This document shows, piece after piece, positions 18,746-28,028 of a stretch of DNA of 64,000 nt. The position numbers were made by a program, and so were the translations under genes. The stretch's first letter is position 1, and each line of letters opens with the position of its first letter. The DNA is taken from assembly GCA_977017575.1 (NCBI GenBank), contig CDRNVI010000019.1, positions 372,001 to 436,000 of the forward strand, read 5' to 3'. A model generated the notes under the pieces. It was not told where the DNA came from and did no database searches. It was given only the letters and a program-made list of their open reading frames with translations. This DNA is from Paramoeba atlantica. Its lineage: Eukaryota; Discosea.

Positions 18746-21700
18746 TCATGAGGAGCGACGAAAGACTTGTCCATTAAGAAGATAATACATTTCTACAAGT
18801 CTCGCTTTGTTCACAGTATAGCTCTGCATCGATTTACCCGACAGTTTGTTACCTAAACAGATCGGCTCATCGTTTAGACTTTCTAATTCCACGGTCTCAA
18901 GCGTACTAGAGCCGTCTACACATTTTTCAATGCCGGGTAACGCATCGGTTATAGCCGTGAGAAGTGACCTTTCCAAACTAATTTCCGCGCGTACGTACGC
19001 TTCTAAGATGAGGTTCATATCACTTTCATTCAAGGTGCGAAACAAACCTGCAATTTTTGCGCTCATGGAAGCGAAATAGAATTTCGGAACAAATCCTAGT
19101 TCCTGAAAAATTCTTATGGAGAAAATAACTTGAGATGCCTCAAGCTCCATACGGAGTGTTGTAAGTCGCATCGCCATTGCACTAAAGAGCGTAATGCTCC
19201 AGAAAAAGTGTCGAATGTCACTGTAAAGAAATAATAACTTTGAAGTTTGTGATGCGTTGCATCGGGTCACTACCTTGCATACGGTTTCCTGCAGCTCGAA
19301 AAACCATGTCTCAGCATGCGGTATCTTTAACTCATGTATACTGGACAATACGTTACATAATGTATCAGGAACAAGTTGATCTGAAACGTCAAGTACGGAT
19401 TTCCTCATGGAAGTCCAATCTATAGCTTTTACTATTTTTCTCACGTCAATTTCTTTTTCAAAGTTTACCTGTGAGTTCTCAGTGGTACATAAGTAGGAAG
19501 CATTGCCATTATCCGGGTCAATAGTGCATTTCGTGAACAAGAGCAAGTTTTCAAAAAAGTCAGTGATGGCTTGAAGCCCCATGTCCCTTGTATTTACGCA
19601 CGACAATCGCCTTAATAGTGGTTCTAGGATACCGACATCCTTTATTCCAGAAAGCAAGCATGATTTGAAAAAAATAGAGGCACTTTGGGCAGGTATATTC
19701 TCGCATGATTCAGAAGCCACTCTTGCAACAACAGTCGCTATATTCCTGAAGCTTTTCAATCCGTCAAAATCTTGCTTTTCCGCAATTTGGTTAGGATGAG
19801 AACTATGACACACACGTGCGCGCACTGCTTTACATGTCTGATCAATAATTTGCCCTGAAAAGGATACAGCAAGAAGTTGCTTTGCAAGCGACATCTGCGC
19901 GCCGTGTGCTAATATTTGTTCTGAAATAATTAAGACATTTCTGGTGGGGTATCCTTTCATTCTTGACAATAAGCCTAGAATGAGAGCCCCTCCATCAGGA
20001 GATAATTGATGCGGCATCAGCGCATTCATACGGCGGGAAATTTGTAATAGCAGATCTGGGTAAGGTTTATGACTGGACTTCAAAACAAAGAAAAGTATAG
20101 CGATGTCGAACCCCGAAGCCTCTTTGACACCAAGGAGTATAGCTTTAGAAAGTGTAGCGGAATATTGACCCAAAAAGTCAGTGCCTAAACGGCTGAAGCC
20201 GTATAGAATTCCAATTATTTCGGACCACTGCATGGAAGAGCACAGGACCTGAGTTCGGCGCATTAGTGACGGTATTATGTTCGAAAGACGAATTTTGGCC
20301 TTGAACAAAGATCTTGATATTACTCCTGCGGTCTCAATACTGTTCACACTGGGGGACCAAAACATGCTTTCGTCTGAATTAGTCGGCAATTCTGAGGCAA
20401 GAATAATCACATCCAAACATTGTATTACGTGTTTAGCGCTCATGTAAGCCACATAACGGTGCACGTGTGGTAGAATTCTTCCTACAGACGTTACAATAGC
20501 TTGAGCATGCCTTGTGCCGATGGTTGCTCCTGTAATTAAAGCGCGCAAGAAACAAACGGCATGCTGAGCAATATCGATATTGGACGGAAAATCGATTATG
20601 ATAGCCGTTACCGCTAATACAAATGAATTCACCTCCATTGCGAATTTGGCGTCCTCATTAATCAAACTCGAAGACAACAAATTAAGCTTTGTAACCTCAG
20701 TCGACTGAGACTTTGTAACATCTTTCGTCGTAGGCCTGCGACACAAAAGTATGCCGCTGGTCAAAACAGTGTCAATAATTTTGTCCAGAGTAGGAGTTAG
20801 TCTACCCAATTGATCCGATGTATAGAATCGAATATGTTCTATGGCCTTCCTTAACAGAATAGGATAAGCAGAATTCATGTCCTCACCTTCTGCTTTACAA
20901 TCGTCACCTGAATAAACCATTCTTTCTCTTTCTAAGCTGAGCATACTGTGTGTTGTAGGGATCTTAACAAATTCTAGTATCTGACACAACATATCAGCAT
21001 CATGGAATCCCAATCCCTGTGATGTGGTTAAGTCCTCAACGCGGCGAACACAAGCCTTAAATAGCGAAATGGGTATCCTTCGAGTGTATGTGCATTGCAA
21101 AAAGTTTTCGCTTTTCACTTGACATTGTTCGGAAACTTGCAAAGATGCTTCCGGACCATTATGTGTATTCCACTCATGCATAATATTTCGCAGCTGTACA
21201 GAAGATGCATTATAAACCGCGTAAAGCATTCTTTCTAATACGGGTTCATTCAACTGTGTTTTGTTGTCGTTCATGAACAAACTGGATAGTTCAAATGGCA
21301 AAATGCGTTTCATGGGGCCCACAAGGAGTTCCATGTCGCTGGCGGATATAAGAGAGTCAGCTTGAAGAAGTGAATGCGTACCCTTTTCCATATCACTAAA
21401 TTGCAAGCACTTGGTTAATCTTTCGAAAACAAGCTTCTTGGCGGTTTCATCCCACTCCCCACGTGTGAAACTGACAAGAGAAATAATTTTAAGCAAAGTT
21501 GAAAGATCATCTGGCAACTTATGAACCATACTGTTGATAAGAATGCGTAATAGTCTTTTGTCTGCTATCCCACAGGATAAATATCCAGTCATGACGGTCA
21601 AATGAACTTGCGGTGTAAATTCAGTTGGCCAAAGAGCACATAAATGCGGAAATATTTTCAGACATGGGATGTCTATATTAGATTTTGCTGACTTGCCTAA

Positions 21701-22456
21701 ATACTTTAGAACTTCAGGATACCATATAGCTGGAATTAAGTTTCGCAGAACCTCTTCAGATGCAGGCAAAATGCATTCCGAAGCAACTCCAAAGATCACT
21801 TGCAATAACAAAAGCAAATACGGCTCACTAACTTTTGTCCTTCCCCACTGCTTCGAAATTCGTCCAATAAGTTCAATCGCAGTTGATTCCACTGTGGAAC
21901 CTCCTCGTACTAGAAAAATATAACTTAACCACAGAAGTGTTCCCTGTACTTCAAGTTCGGGAGTCTGTTTTGCCTTTCCAAGCCAAACAGAGAAATACTC
22001 TAAAAACGCATTTGAGAGTTCACCCCTAGTGGAGAGAACAGTTTCCAGAATCAATAAAAACATAAACATCGATGAATTATTTTTCAATGCAAAGTCCAGT
22101 GTGTTAGATGTGATTCCAAAAGCGAGTTTATCAATGTCTATCTCCTCCATAATCAAAGGAAAAGCTTCAAGTGCTTTCTTGAGAAGTGCTTCCCCTTTTT
22201 CTTGTGTATCAAGACAGTGCTTGCGAGCACTGTTGTATGATATGGGCATGCGTATGGGTTCATGCAACTTTTGTAAACCTTCTACAAAAAATGATATATC
22301 GGCGCCTGAATCAGCCATGCAGGGCAAGAGTGTTGCCTGCGCTGCCCGCAGCGAAACAAACCTATGAGACAATAAAAGTGCAATCGAAGAATCTGATTTT
22401 GCTCTCATGACTCCGATCATTCTCCTCATTTGCAGACAGAAATGAAAGGTCACCAT
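18746..22456 (-). CDS. Large helical-repeat protein, possibly mitochondrial
   Basis: This 1236-residue open frame is the longest host gene here. The start could be the ATG at 22456 or a later one at 22429; the latter gives a basic, hydroxylated N-terminus (MRRMIGVMRAKSDSSIALLL) like a mitochondrial presequence. The whole body is predicted alpha-helical, with leucine-rich amphipathic helices in pairs (for example LLLLLQVIFGVASECILP and LLRILINSMVHKLPDDLS). This suggests a solenoid such as HEAT, FASTK-type or octotricopeptide repeats. I cannot assign the family from motifs. Kinetoplastids encode many large helical mitochondrial RNA-processing proteins of this kind, which is a plausible but unproven role. 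Confidence 0.6.
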   Translation of the reverse strand: MVTFHFCLQMRRMIGVMRAKSDSSIALLLSHRFVSLRAAQATLLPCMADSGADISFFVEGLQKLHEPIRMPISYNSARKHCLDTQEKGEALLKKALEAFPLIMEEIDIDKLAFGITSNTLDFALKNNSSMFMFLLILETVLSTRGELSNAFLEYFSVWLGKAKQTPELEVQGTLLWLSYIFLVRGGSTVESTAIELIGRISKQWGRTKVSEPYLLLLLQVIFGVASECILPASEEVLRNLIPAIWYPEVLKYLGKSAKSNIDIPCLKIFPHLCALWPTEFTPQVHLTVMTGYLSCGIADKRLLRILINSMVHKLPDDLSTLLKIISLVSFTRGEWDETAKKLVFERLTKCLQFSDMEKGTHSLLQADSLISASDMELLVGPMKRILPFELSSLFMNDNKTQLNEPVLERMLYAVYNASSVQLRNIMHEWNTHNGPEASLQVSEQCQVKSENFLQCTYTRRIPISLFKACVRRVEDLTTSQGLGFHDADMLCQILEFVKIPTTHSMLSLERERMVYSGDDCKAEGEDMNSAYPILLRKAIEHIRFYTSDQLGRLTPTLDKIIDTVLTSGILLCRRPTTKDVTKSQSTEVTKLNLLSSSLINEDAKFAMEVNSFVLAVTAIIIDFPSNIDIAQHAVCFLRALITGATIGTRHAQAIVTSVGRILPHVHRYVAYMSAKHVIQCLDVIILASELPTNSDESMFWSPSVNSIETAGVISRSLFKAKIRLSNIIPSLMRRTQVLCSSMQWSEIIGILYGFSRLGTDFLGQYSATLSKAILLGVKEASGFDIAILFFVLKSSHKPYPDLLLQISRRMNALMPHQLSPDGGALILGLLSRMKGYPTRNVLIISEQILAHGAQMSLAKQLLAVSFSGQIIDQTCKAVRARVCHSSHPNQIAEKQDFDGLKSFRNIATVVARVASESCENIPAQSASIFFKSCLLSGIKDVGILEPLLRRLSCVNTRDMGLQAITDFFENLLLFTKCTIDPDNGNASYLCTTENSQVNFEKEIDVRKIVKAIDWTSMRKSVLDVSDQLVPDTLCNVLSSIHELKIPHAETWFFELQETVCKVVTRCNASQTSKLLFLYSDIRHFFWSITLFSAMAMRLTTLRMELEASQVIFSIRIFQELGFVPKFYFASMSAKIAGLFRTLNESDMNLILEAYVRAEISLERSLLTAITDALPGIEKCVDGSSTLETVELESLNDEPICLGNKLSGKSMQSYTVNKARLVEMYYLLNGQVFRRSS

Positions 22457-22843
22457 CAAAACTTCACCGAACGTCAGACTTAAAAGTCGATACGGACATT
22501 CCCCTTACAAAATATTTCCGTCATGCTTCGCGCCTTGCTGATCATTAACCGCGTCAAAACTAATCGTAATGAGTTATGATCCAAAAATAAAAAATAAAAG
22601 CTTTTGATCTCTATAAACCCGATCTCTATAAATGCGATGCTCTACAAAAAATACCTTTGATGCGCCCCTAACATCAGCGCACTTAAATTAGTGTAGAACG
22701 GCAGTTTAACAAACCCCGCCATTCGAACTAGAATTGAAAGCAATAAATAAGCGGATCCTAGCAAGTTAAAATGACAGATTCTTATGACACGGCAAGCAAA
22801 ATGTCATCAATGGGTGATCTGAACACGCTTGCACATAAAGCAA
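22457..22843. other. Intergenic, no gene seen
   Basis: AT-rich sequence. A short direct repeat (TCTCTATAAA units near 22609-22635) is present. A small minus-strand frame at 22807-23097 is in another frame of MLH1 and is a shadow. Confidence 0.4.
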
Positions 22844-25630
22844 TTAACACCTTTCAAAGACTTTGTACAGACTTTCCGTGGTTGCAATTCTCTGAATGAT
22901 GAACGGCGTGCCATGTTCCAGTAATTTGTCGTCTGCGGCGGGGTTAAGTGATTGAAGTGGAAGCAATAGAGCTCCTGGAGGAGTGTAGCGACTCTTTCGA
23001 ACCATACATAAAAATTCGTGTTGTAAGAATGAGTTCGAAACTTCTCTAAACTTTTGATAAGTTGGAAGATGACTTCCACAGGCTTTGCGACGATCACTTT
23101 CGGTACTCTCTTTCTCTCCAGCTAACCACAACGAGAGTGTCGTTATTCGAAACAGGCGTGCTAGACAGTTCGCAATGCACATAAAACATTCTGTTTCGTC
23201 AGGACTCTTTAATGCTAAAACTAAATTCTGAAGAAAAGCTGGAATGCACCCGGTATCCGGCCGGTAGGATTTGCATCCCAAAAGTAATGGTAAGCCAATC
23301 AATTGCGCACCATTTTCAGAAAATACGATGCCAAAATAGGAGGCGAGCATCTTCAAATGACATGAAAATGTTTCACAGCTCTCAGCTATAGCTTGCTCTT
23401 TGCACGAACTCACAGTTTTAGCGCCCTTTCTCAAAATTTCTGGTACGTCTAGCTCGAGGTTGATGCGCGGCCACCTACTCCAATAGATAAACACATGCTG
23501 AAAAGCAACGGATTCCGACAATGCGCTAACGTCTAAAAGGTACAGTGATGTCTTGTATTGAAGAAATGCATAACACGCTGTTAGATGTAGGCTGGCGAGA
23601 TTTTCAAATCCGACATCGTGCGTGCCACTTTGTCGAGAATTTTGTTCCAAACTATGTACAAATGCAGGTGAAAGTGAACCAACGAAAGAGCTGTTTCGCA
23701 AAATTTCATTTAGGACTGGACTCTTATCATCCTCAAATTTTTGTATAGCGTCTCGTACGCTAGTGAGAATGCTAGAGGGGTTCGATTGAATACTCCTGGG
23801 AAGAACGACGCGCTCTGTCCTTTTGCCCTTATGCTCTTCTTTAATCACAAGGTTATTTTCAGTATTTTTTGTGCTTGTAGGTGCGTCAGATTTGCTAGTA
23901 AGTGATTGCACGTGTGCGTCGTACTTAAATGAGCGATTCTGAAAGGCCAGAGGGACCTTTCCGGCTTCTGGTTCCTCGTCATCCCAATCATGCGGTACTT
24001 CTAGTTCATGAGGATTCATAGTATCGCTTTCGGATTCTGAAGCCTTAACTGTGTCCACTAATTTCGTAGCCTGACTTTCGGTAATATCGCCGTTTTTCGA
24101 CTTGTCATTGGTTTTCTGCAAATATTTTTCTATTTCTCCTCTTTGAGCGATAGATCGATCAACATGGTGAGGAGCAAGAACTGATTTAGCTGTCGTCACC
24201 ACGTCCGCGCTCTGCCTTCTCTCAGAATACAGGTTCTCACGCTCTTTGGGATGTAAATACTGCGGCTCCTTTGCGACCGTCTCAGGTTTTATATAAACTC
24301 GACTCGTATCTGGATCATTACAAACCTGTTCTGCGACCTCACATTCTTTGGCTTCGTCGTTCCGCGAATCGTTCGCACTACGCAAATCGATCTGCCTTGG
24401 TAAAGCTGCCTCACCAGAGATTTGACAATTCAAGGGATTAATGTCCTTTCGTTTTTCTGTTGACGCAATAACGGTTTCAACTATAGTATCGTAAATAACT
24501 TGAAGAACCGTGTCTTCAAATAAAAACTGAACCTTCTGTTTCGTGGGATGAACATTCACATCTAAATAGTCGGGACGTATTCTCAGACAGAGGTACACGA
24601 ACGGACGACACTTTCTGGGCAGTGTTCTCATATAGGCCTGCTCACAGCATCTACGTAAACAGGGAACTTGTACCCATCTACCATTGATAAAAAATATGAA
24701 CGTCGCCCTCCGAGTCGTGTAAAACGGTCCCGACACAAGTCCTGTAAAGTGCATAATTTGGTCAGGCTCTAAATTTTCGTCTATTTCGTTCACTCCATTT
24801 TCTATATTCTCCGACTGAGTAGAGCGCTGTGCTGATATCTCTTTCTCGTTATCCCTTCCGGATATTGCAAGAATTTCATCCGCGAGTGTTCCTCCGTAAA
24901 TATGTCGCAACACAAGCGCGGAAGTTTTCAGGCTTGCAGGAACATGAAGATCGACGTGACGAGAGCAATCACCGGACCCCAGCGTAAACCCTTTCCCCGG
25001 ATTCTGCAGCGCATACCGCTGTACAAGCTCTATCATTTTTGTAATCTCTTCTATCGTTCGAGAAAACGCACCCCTTCGTGTGGGGTAGTTATAAAACAGG
25101 TTTTCAATAATAAAAATAGTCCCGGAGCGGACTTTCTCCTCAGCAGTCCTGTGAGCCATAGCCGTTGGGGTTTCGCGACATTCGAGTAATTTGCCATCCC
25201 GGTACGTGCATGTGTACGCCATCGGACATGCCACTGTGATAGGTACCCTCTCCGTCCCCATTTGTGTGTCTGTTTTCAGCACCCCGGCATGACGGGTAAT
25301 CATTGTAACATGGGCCACATAACTCAGCGAGGCAATGGCCTCACCTCGAAATCCGAATGTGTCCAGTGAGGTCAAGTCCTCCACGCAGCGCAGCTTGGAC
25401 GTCGCGAACCGCTCCGCGACCAACGGAAAATCGTCCTTCGGTATTCCGCATCCATTGTCGATCACTTTCAACATTTGCAGTCCCCCATCTCGGTACTGTA
25501 TTGTGATCTGCGTCGCTCCCGCATCCAGTGAGTTTTCCAACAGTTCCTTTAGTGCAGCGCTGGGGGATTGGACCACTTCTCCTGCTGCAATACGATTGAT
25601 AACGTCTTCAGGTAATTTCAGAATTGTCAT
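22844..25630 (-). CDS. MLH1: DNA mismatch repair protein MLH1
   Basis: The 928-residue protein opens with the GHKL ATPase of MutL proteins: LPEDVINRIAAGEVVQSPSA, KELLENSLDAGAT, VIDNGCGIPKDD, RFATSKL and FGFRGEALASL-like sequence (GFRGEAIASL here). The transducer domain holds DVNVHPTKQKVQF. A long polar linker (about residues 390-640) is expanded. The C-terminal dimerisation domain ends exactly YKVFERC, the invariant MLH1 C-terminus that completes the PMS2 endonuclease site. It therefore is MLH1 and not PMS1/2 or MLH3. It heterodimerises with PMS-type partners after MutS recognition of mismatches. It is longer than human MLH1 (about 756) because of the linker. Intronless. Confidence 0.95.
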   Translation of the reverse strand: MTILKLPEDVINRIAAGEVVQSPSAALKELLENSLDAGATQITIQYRDGGLQMLKVIDNGCGIPKDDFPLVAERFATSKLRCVEDLTSLDTFGFRGEAIASLSYVAHVTMITRHAGVLKTDTQMGTERVPITVACPMAYTCTYRDGKLLECRETPTAMAHRTAEEKVRSGTIFIIENLFYNYPTRRGAFSRTIEEITKMIELVQRYALQNPGKGFTLGSGDCSRHVDLHVPASLKTSALVLRHIYGGTLADEILAISGRDNEKEISAQRSTQSENIENGVNEIDENLEPDQIMHFTGLVSGPFYTTRRATFIFFINGRWVQVPCLRRCCEQAYMRTLPRKCRPFVYLCLRIRPDYLDVNVHPTKQKVQFLFEDTVLQVIYDTIVETVIASTEKRKDINPLNCQISGEAALPRQIDLRSANDSRNDEAKECEVAEQVCNDPDTSRVYIKPETVAKEPQYLHPKERENLYSERRQSADVVTTAKSVLAPHHVDRSIAQRGEIEKYLQKTNDKSKNGDITESQATKLVDTVKASESESDTMNPHELEVPHDWDDEEPEAGKVPLAFQNRSFKYDAHVQSLTSKSDAPTSTKNTENNLVIKEEHKGKRTERVVLPRSIQSNPSSILTSVRDAIQKFEDDKSPVLNEILRNSSFVGSLSPAFVHSLEQNSRQSGTHDVGFENLASLHLTACYAFLQYKTSLYLLDVSALSESVAFQHVFIYWSRWPRINLELDVPEILRKGAKTVSSCKEQAIAESCETFSCHLKMLASYFGIVFSENGAQLIGLPLLLGCKSYRPDTGCIPAFLQNLVLALKSPDETECFMCIANCLARLFRITTLSLWLAGEKESTESDRRKACGSHLPTYQKFREVSNSFLQHEFLCMVRKSRYTPPGALLLPLQSLNPAADDKLLEHGTPFIIQRIATTESLYKVFERC

Positions 25631-26287
25631 GGCCTCAATGGGTGCACGAGCTTCAAGTGTTCATGTCGATATTAACAAGGATTAGCAAATACAGAAAAAT
25701 AGCAAATACGGAATGTAATTGAAAAAATGTAATTGAAAGAATGTAATTAAGCTCGAAAGAAGCTGTACGTAATGAAGCTCACAAGCTGATTAAATTTAAA
25801 TAGGTTACGTAGATTTACAAGGTAATTTGAGTAGTTCGTGACAATTGTTCAACACTATACAAAATATTTGCTCATGTAACGTAATACATGTATATCGACA
25901 TTTGATTGGTATTTCTTTTAAAAAAGTAAGTCTCGATCCAAAGTCACCCCGATTGAAGAATCCCGTCTCCTTGAATTTGGGAAAACTCGACGAATAGGGA
26001 TAGCGTCTGTTCACCTGGTCTATCTATGCGTTTGTACTGAAGCCCATAAATGTGCACATGTAAACTTGAACTAATGCTCTTTGCTACTCGGACTAGTTTC
26101 ACTACTTTATAATTTTGTAACTGTAACTGACGGCTTCATCAGGCGAACTGTCGTTTGGGTCAGAAGAATATGTAAGTCGAATTCAAGAAATAGGTTCGGC
26201 GAAACCGTATCTCTTCGATGCGTTTCATTCCAAAGCAATAAATCGTAATGCTCGTTATTAAACTTTTTTACATTGTTTCCATCCAAA
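25631..26287. other. Intergenic, about 650 bp without a supported gene
   Basis: AT-rich, with short AATGTAATTGAAA repeats near 25705-25745. Small minus-strand frames (for example 25805-26014 and 26107-26316) have no recognisable features. Nothing else seen. Confidence 0.4.
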
Positions 26288-27013
26288 TTACCGAATGGTG
26301 GGATCATCTGAGTCAACTACATTATCGTCTATTTGTCTTAAATCATAAAGGGCCATAATGGGAAGCTTTGACAATTGAGCTTCAAGACACTTCTTTTTGT
26401 TCTCTTCCACGTTCCTCCTGTCACTTCCCCTGTCGACAACATAAAGCGCACCTTTCAGCTGTATATTTTCCTTTTGCAACGCTTTCACGCCTTCCACAAG
26501 ACTACTCCCCGTGGAGTTCACATCATCCAACCAGATCGCCTTTTGCTCTCCAGGAGCCGAATCCATGGAACCTTCCAACAGGCGTTGCGTGCCTGTTTTC
26601 TTAGCCTGCTTGCGCATATAAAGCAACTTTGCATTCTGAAGGTACGGGGATGAATTTATCAAGGCGTTCAAATGTAACGTTGCGGCCAGTTGGCTCACTA
26701 GAATGCCCCCGACGGTTTCCATGCCTACAATATAAAATGTTTCATTTGGTTTGATCTCACTCGCTGCACATATCCTAGGTAGGGCCTCGAGTAGCAAGTG
26801 AGATACCCTCGGGGCTACGTGGGGACAGAGTAGAGTGGAGGACAAATTGAGAAGGTAGGGGAGTGTGAGTCCAGCGGTTGTGATGAAAGGCCCTGTGGTA
26901 ACGCGCTCGGCTATGCGCCGCAAGACCCACTCGTAATCCTCCGATGTTGGGTTGTTGCTCGATAAGGAGGAGAGAATTTCGACACTGAGGTACGTTTCCG
27001 GGTGTTCATTCAT
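26288..27013 (-). CDS. Orotate phosphoribosyltransferase-like protein
   Basis: The 241-residue protein has an OPRT-type core: GMETVGGILVSQLAATLHL corresponds to the GxExGGIPxA loop, then KLLYMRKQAKKTGTQRLLEG (the flexible catalytic loop, with the KxHGTxxxIEG pattern), and the PRPP-binding strand AIWLDDVNSTGSSLVEGVKAL followed by GALYVVDRG. OPRT makes OMP from orotate in pyrimidine synthesis. No OMP decarboxylase domain is attached, although known kinetoplastids carry an OMPDC-OPRT fusion. The open frame runs 78 codons further upstream through a repeat, but the ATG at 27013 with a CTTTTTAG acceptor at 27045 is the sensible start. The loop residue order differs enough that orotate specificity is inferred only. 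Confidence 0.7.
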   Translation of the reverse strand: MNEHPETYLSVEILSSLSSNNPTSEDYEWVLRRIAERVTTGPFITTAGLTLPYLLNLSSTLLCPHVAPRVSHLLLEALPRICAASEIKPNETFYIVGMETVGGILVSQLAATLHLNALINSSPYLQNAKLLYMRKQAKKTGTQRLLEGSMDSAPGEQKAIWLDDVNSTGSSLVEGVKALQKENIQLKGALYVVDRGSDRRNVEENKKKCLEAQLSKLPIMALYDLRQIDDNVVDSDDPTIR

Positions 27014-27117
27014 GCTTGTAGAATGCTGCGAATTCGTGCGGAGCCTAAAAAGATCAAATCGTTGGTTTTCAGAACCAAACTGTCTAAAAAATAGACAAAG
27101 CAATACGATGGATTGAT

Positions 27118-27816
27118 ATTGCGGTGTTTGTATAACTACCGCTCTACCCTCGATTATTGAAAAAAAAGTGAACAAAAACAGTGAAAATATAAAGAGAAAC
27201 ACAGTAATATAATAGAAGAAAAAAAAAAGGGGGCCCCGGTGGTCCAAAGCTGAAAAAAAAATTCAAAAAAATGGGGGGTCCATGGGGGTGGAGGGCGTAT
27301 GTCGCGAATTTTTTTTCGAATTTTTTGCTTTTCGAAATCGAGCGTAGGGAAGTGGTAGAGTATACCGCGGCGATAATTTTCCACCCCCCCCCTGGTACGC
27401 GCGGGAGGGGTCCGACAAGGTCAAAAATTCCGAAATTTTTGGGGTGACCAAAAAAAAGTCTTTTTAGACCCAAAAAAAAGTAAAAATCTTATTTTTCCAA
27501 AATCGACTCCTAAAACGTGTTTTAGGAGTTTGGGACCTCAGCTACCATTCTGCGACTTTTTTTGAGTCAGATTCGCCTCCTACCCCTACTGGTAAGGCAT
27601 CCAAAACGTCCCAAATTTGGGTTAAAATTTCACATTTTTTGGCGAAAAATCGAGGTTTTTACCCCCAAAAAATAGATTATTCATGATCTTTTCGCGATTT
27701 TTCTTTTTTAGGCTCTTCGTTAAACGCGGCGGTAGTTTTCAACGCGAAGCGCGCAGCATGTGTGACTTCTAAGTTGAAAACAACCACCGCGTTTACCGAA
27801 GAGCCTAAAAAAGAAT
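27118..27816. repeat. Dispersed repeat R1, copy a (about full length)
   Basis: The left end GCGGTGTTTGTATAACTACC is a small hairpin, shared with 48520. The interior has a perfect palindrome around CTCCTAAAACGTGTTTTAGGAG-like sequence near 27510-27533. The right end is a larger hairpin with arms GGCTCTTCGTTAAACGCGG and its complement, shared with 55239-55345. No coding capacity. It lies directly upstream of the OPRT-like gene, so it could contribute to its leader. Confidence 0.75.
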
Positions 27817-28028
27817 AGATGGGTAGCGGAACTTATAGTAACGCACATCACAGTGCATATTACATATTACAGTGCATATTACATATAAAACGTACTGAAA
27901 ATATTAAAATATTCGTTAGTCCGAAAATGCTTCACAGGGAAACATCTGAGTCTCCGCAGGGGAAACGCTAAGCAATTATTCGGCGGTAAGAGCGGAAGAA
28001 CAAAGTAAAAGTGGTTGCAAACTTTTGG

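Noticed and set aside
18746-22456. Assigning the 1236-residue protein to FASTK or OPR families
   Set aside because: Helical repeats are evident but no diagnostic motif (RAP domain, OPR consensus) was seen.
27014-27247. N-terminal extension of the OPRT-like protein with hydrophobic start
   Set aside because: The extra 78 codons come from repeat R1 and its border; no family member has them, and an acceptor-like AG lies between.
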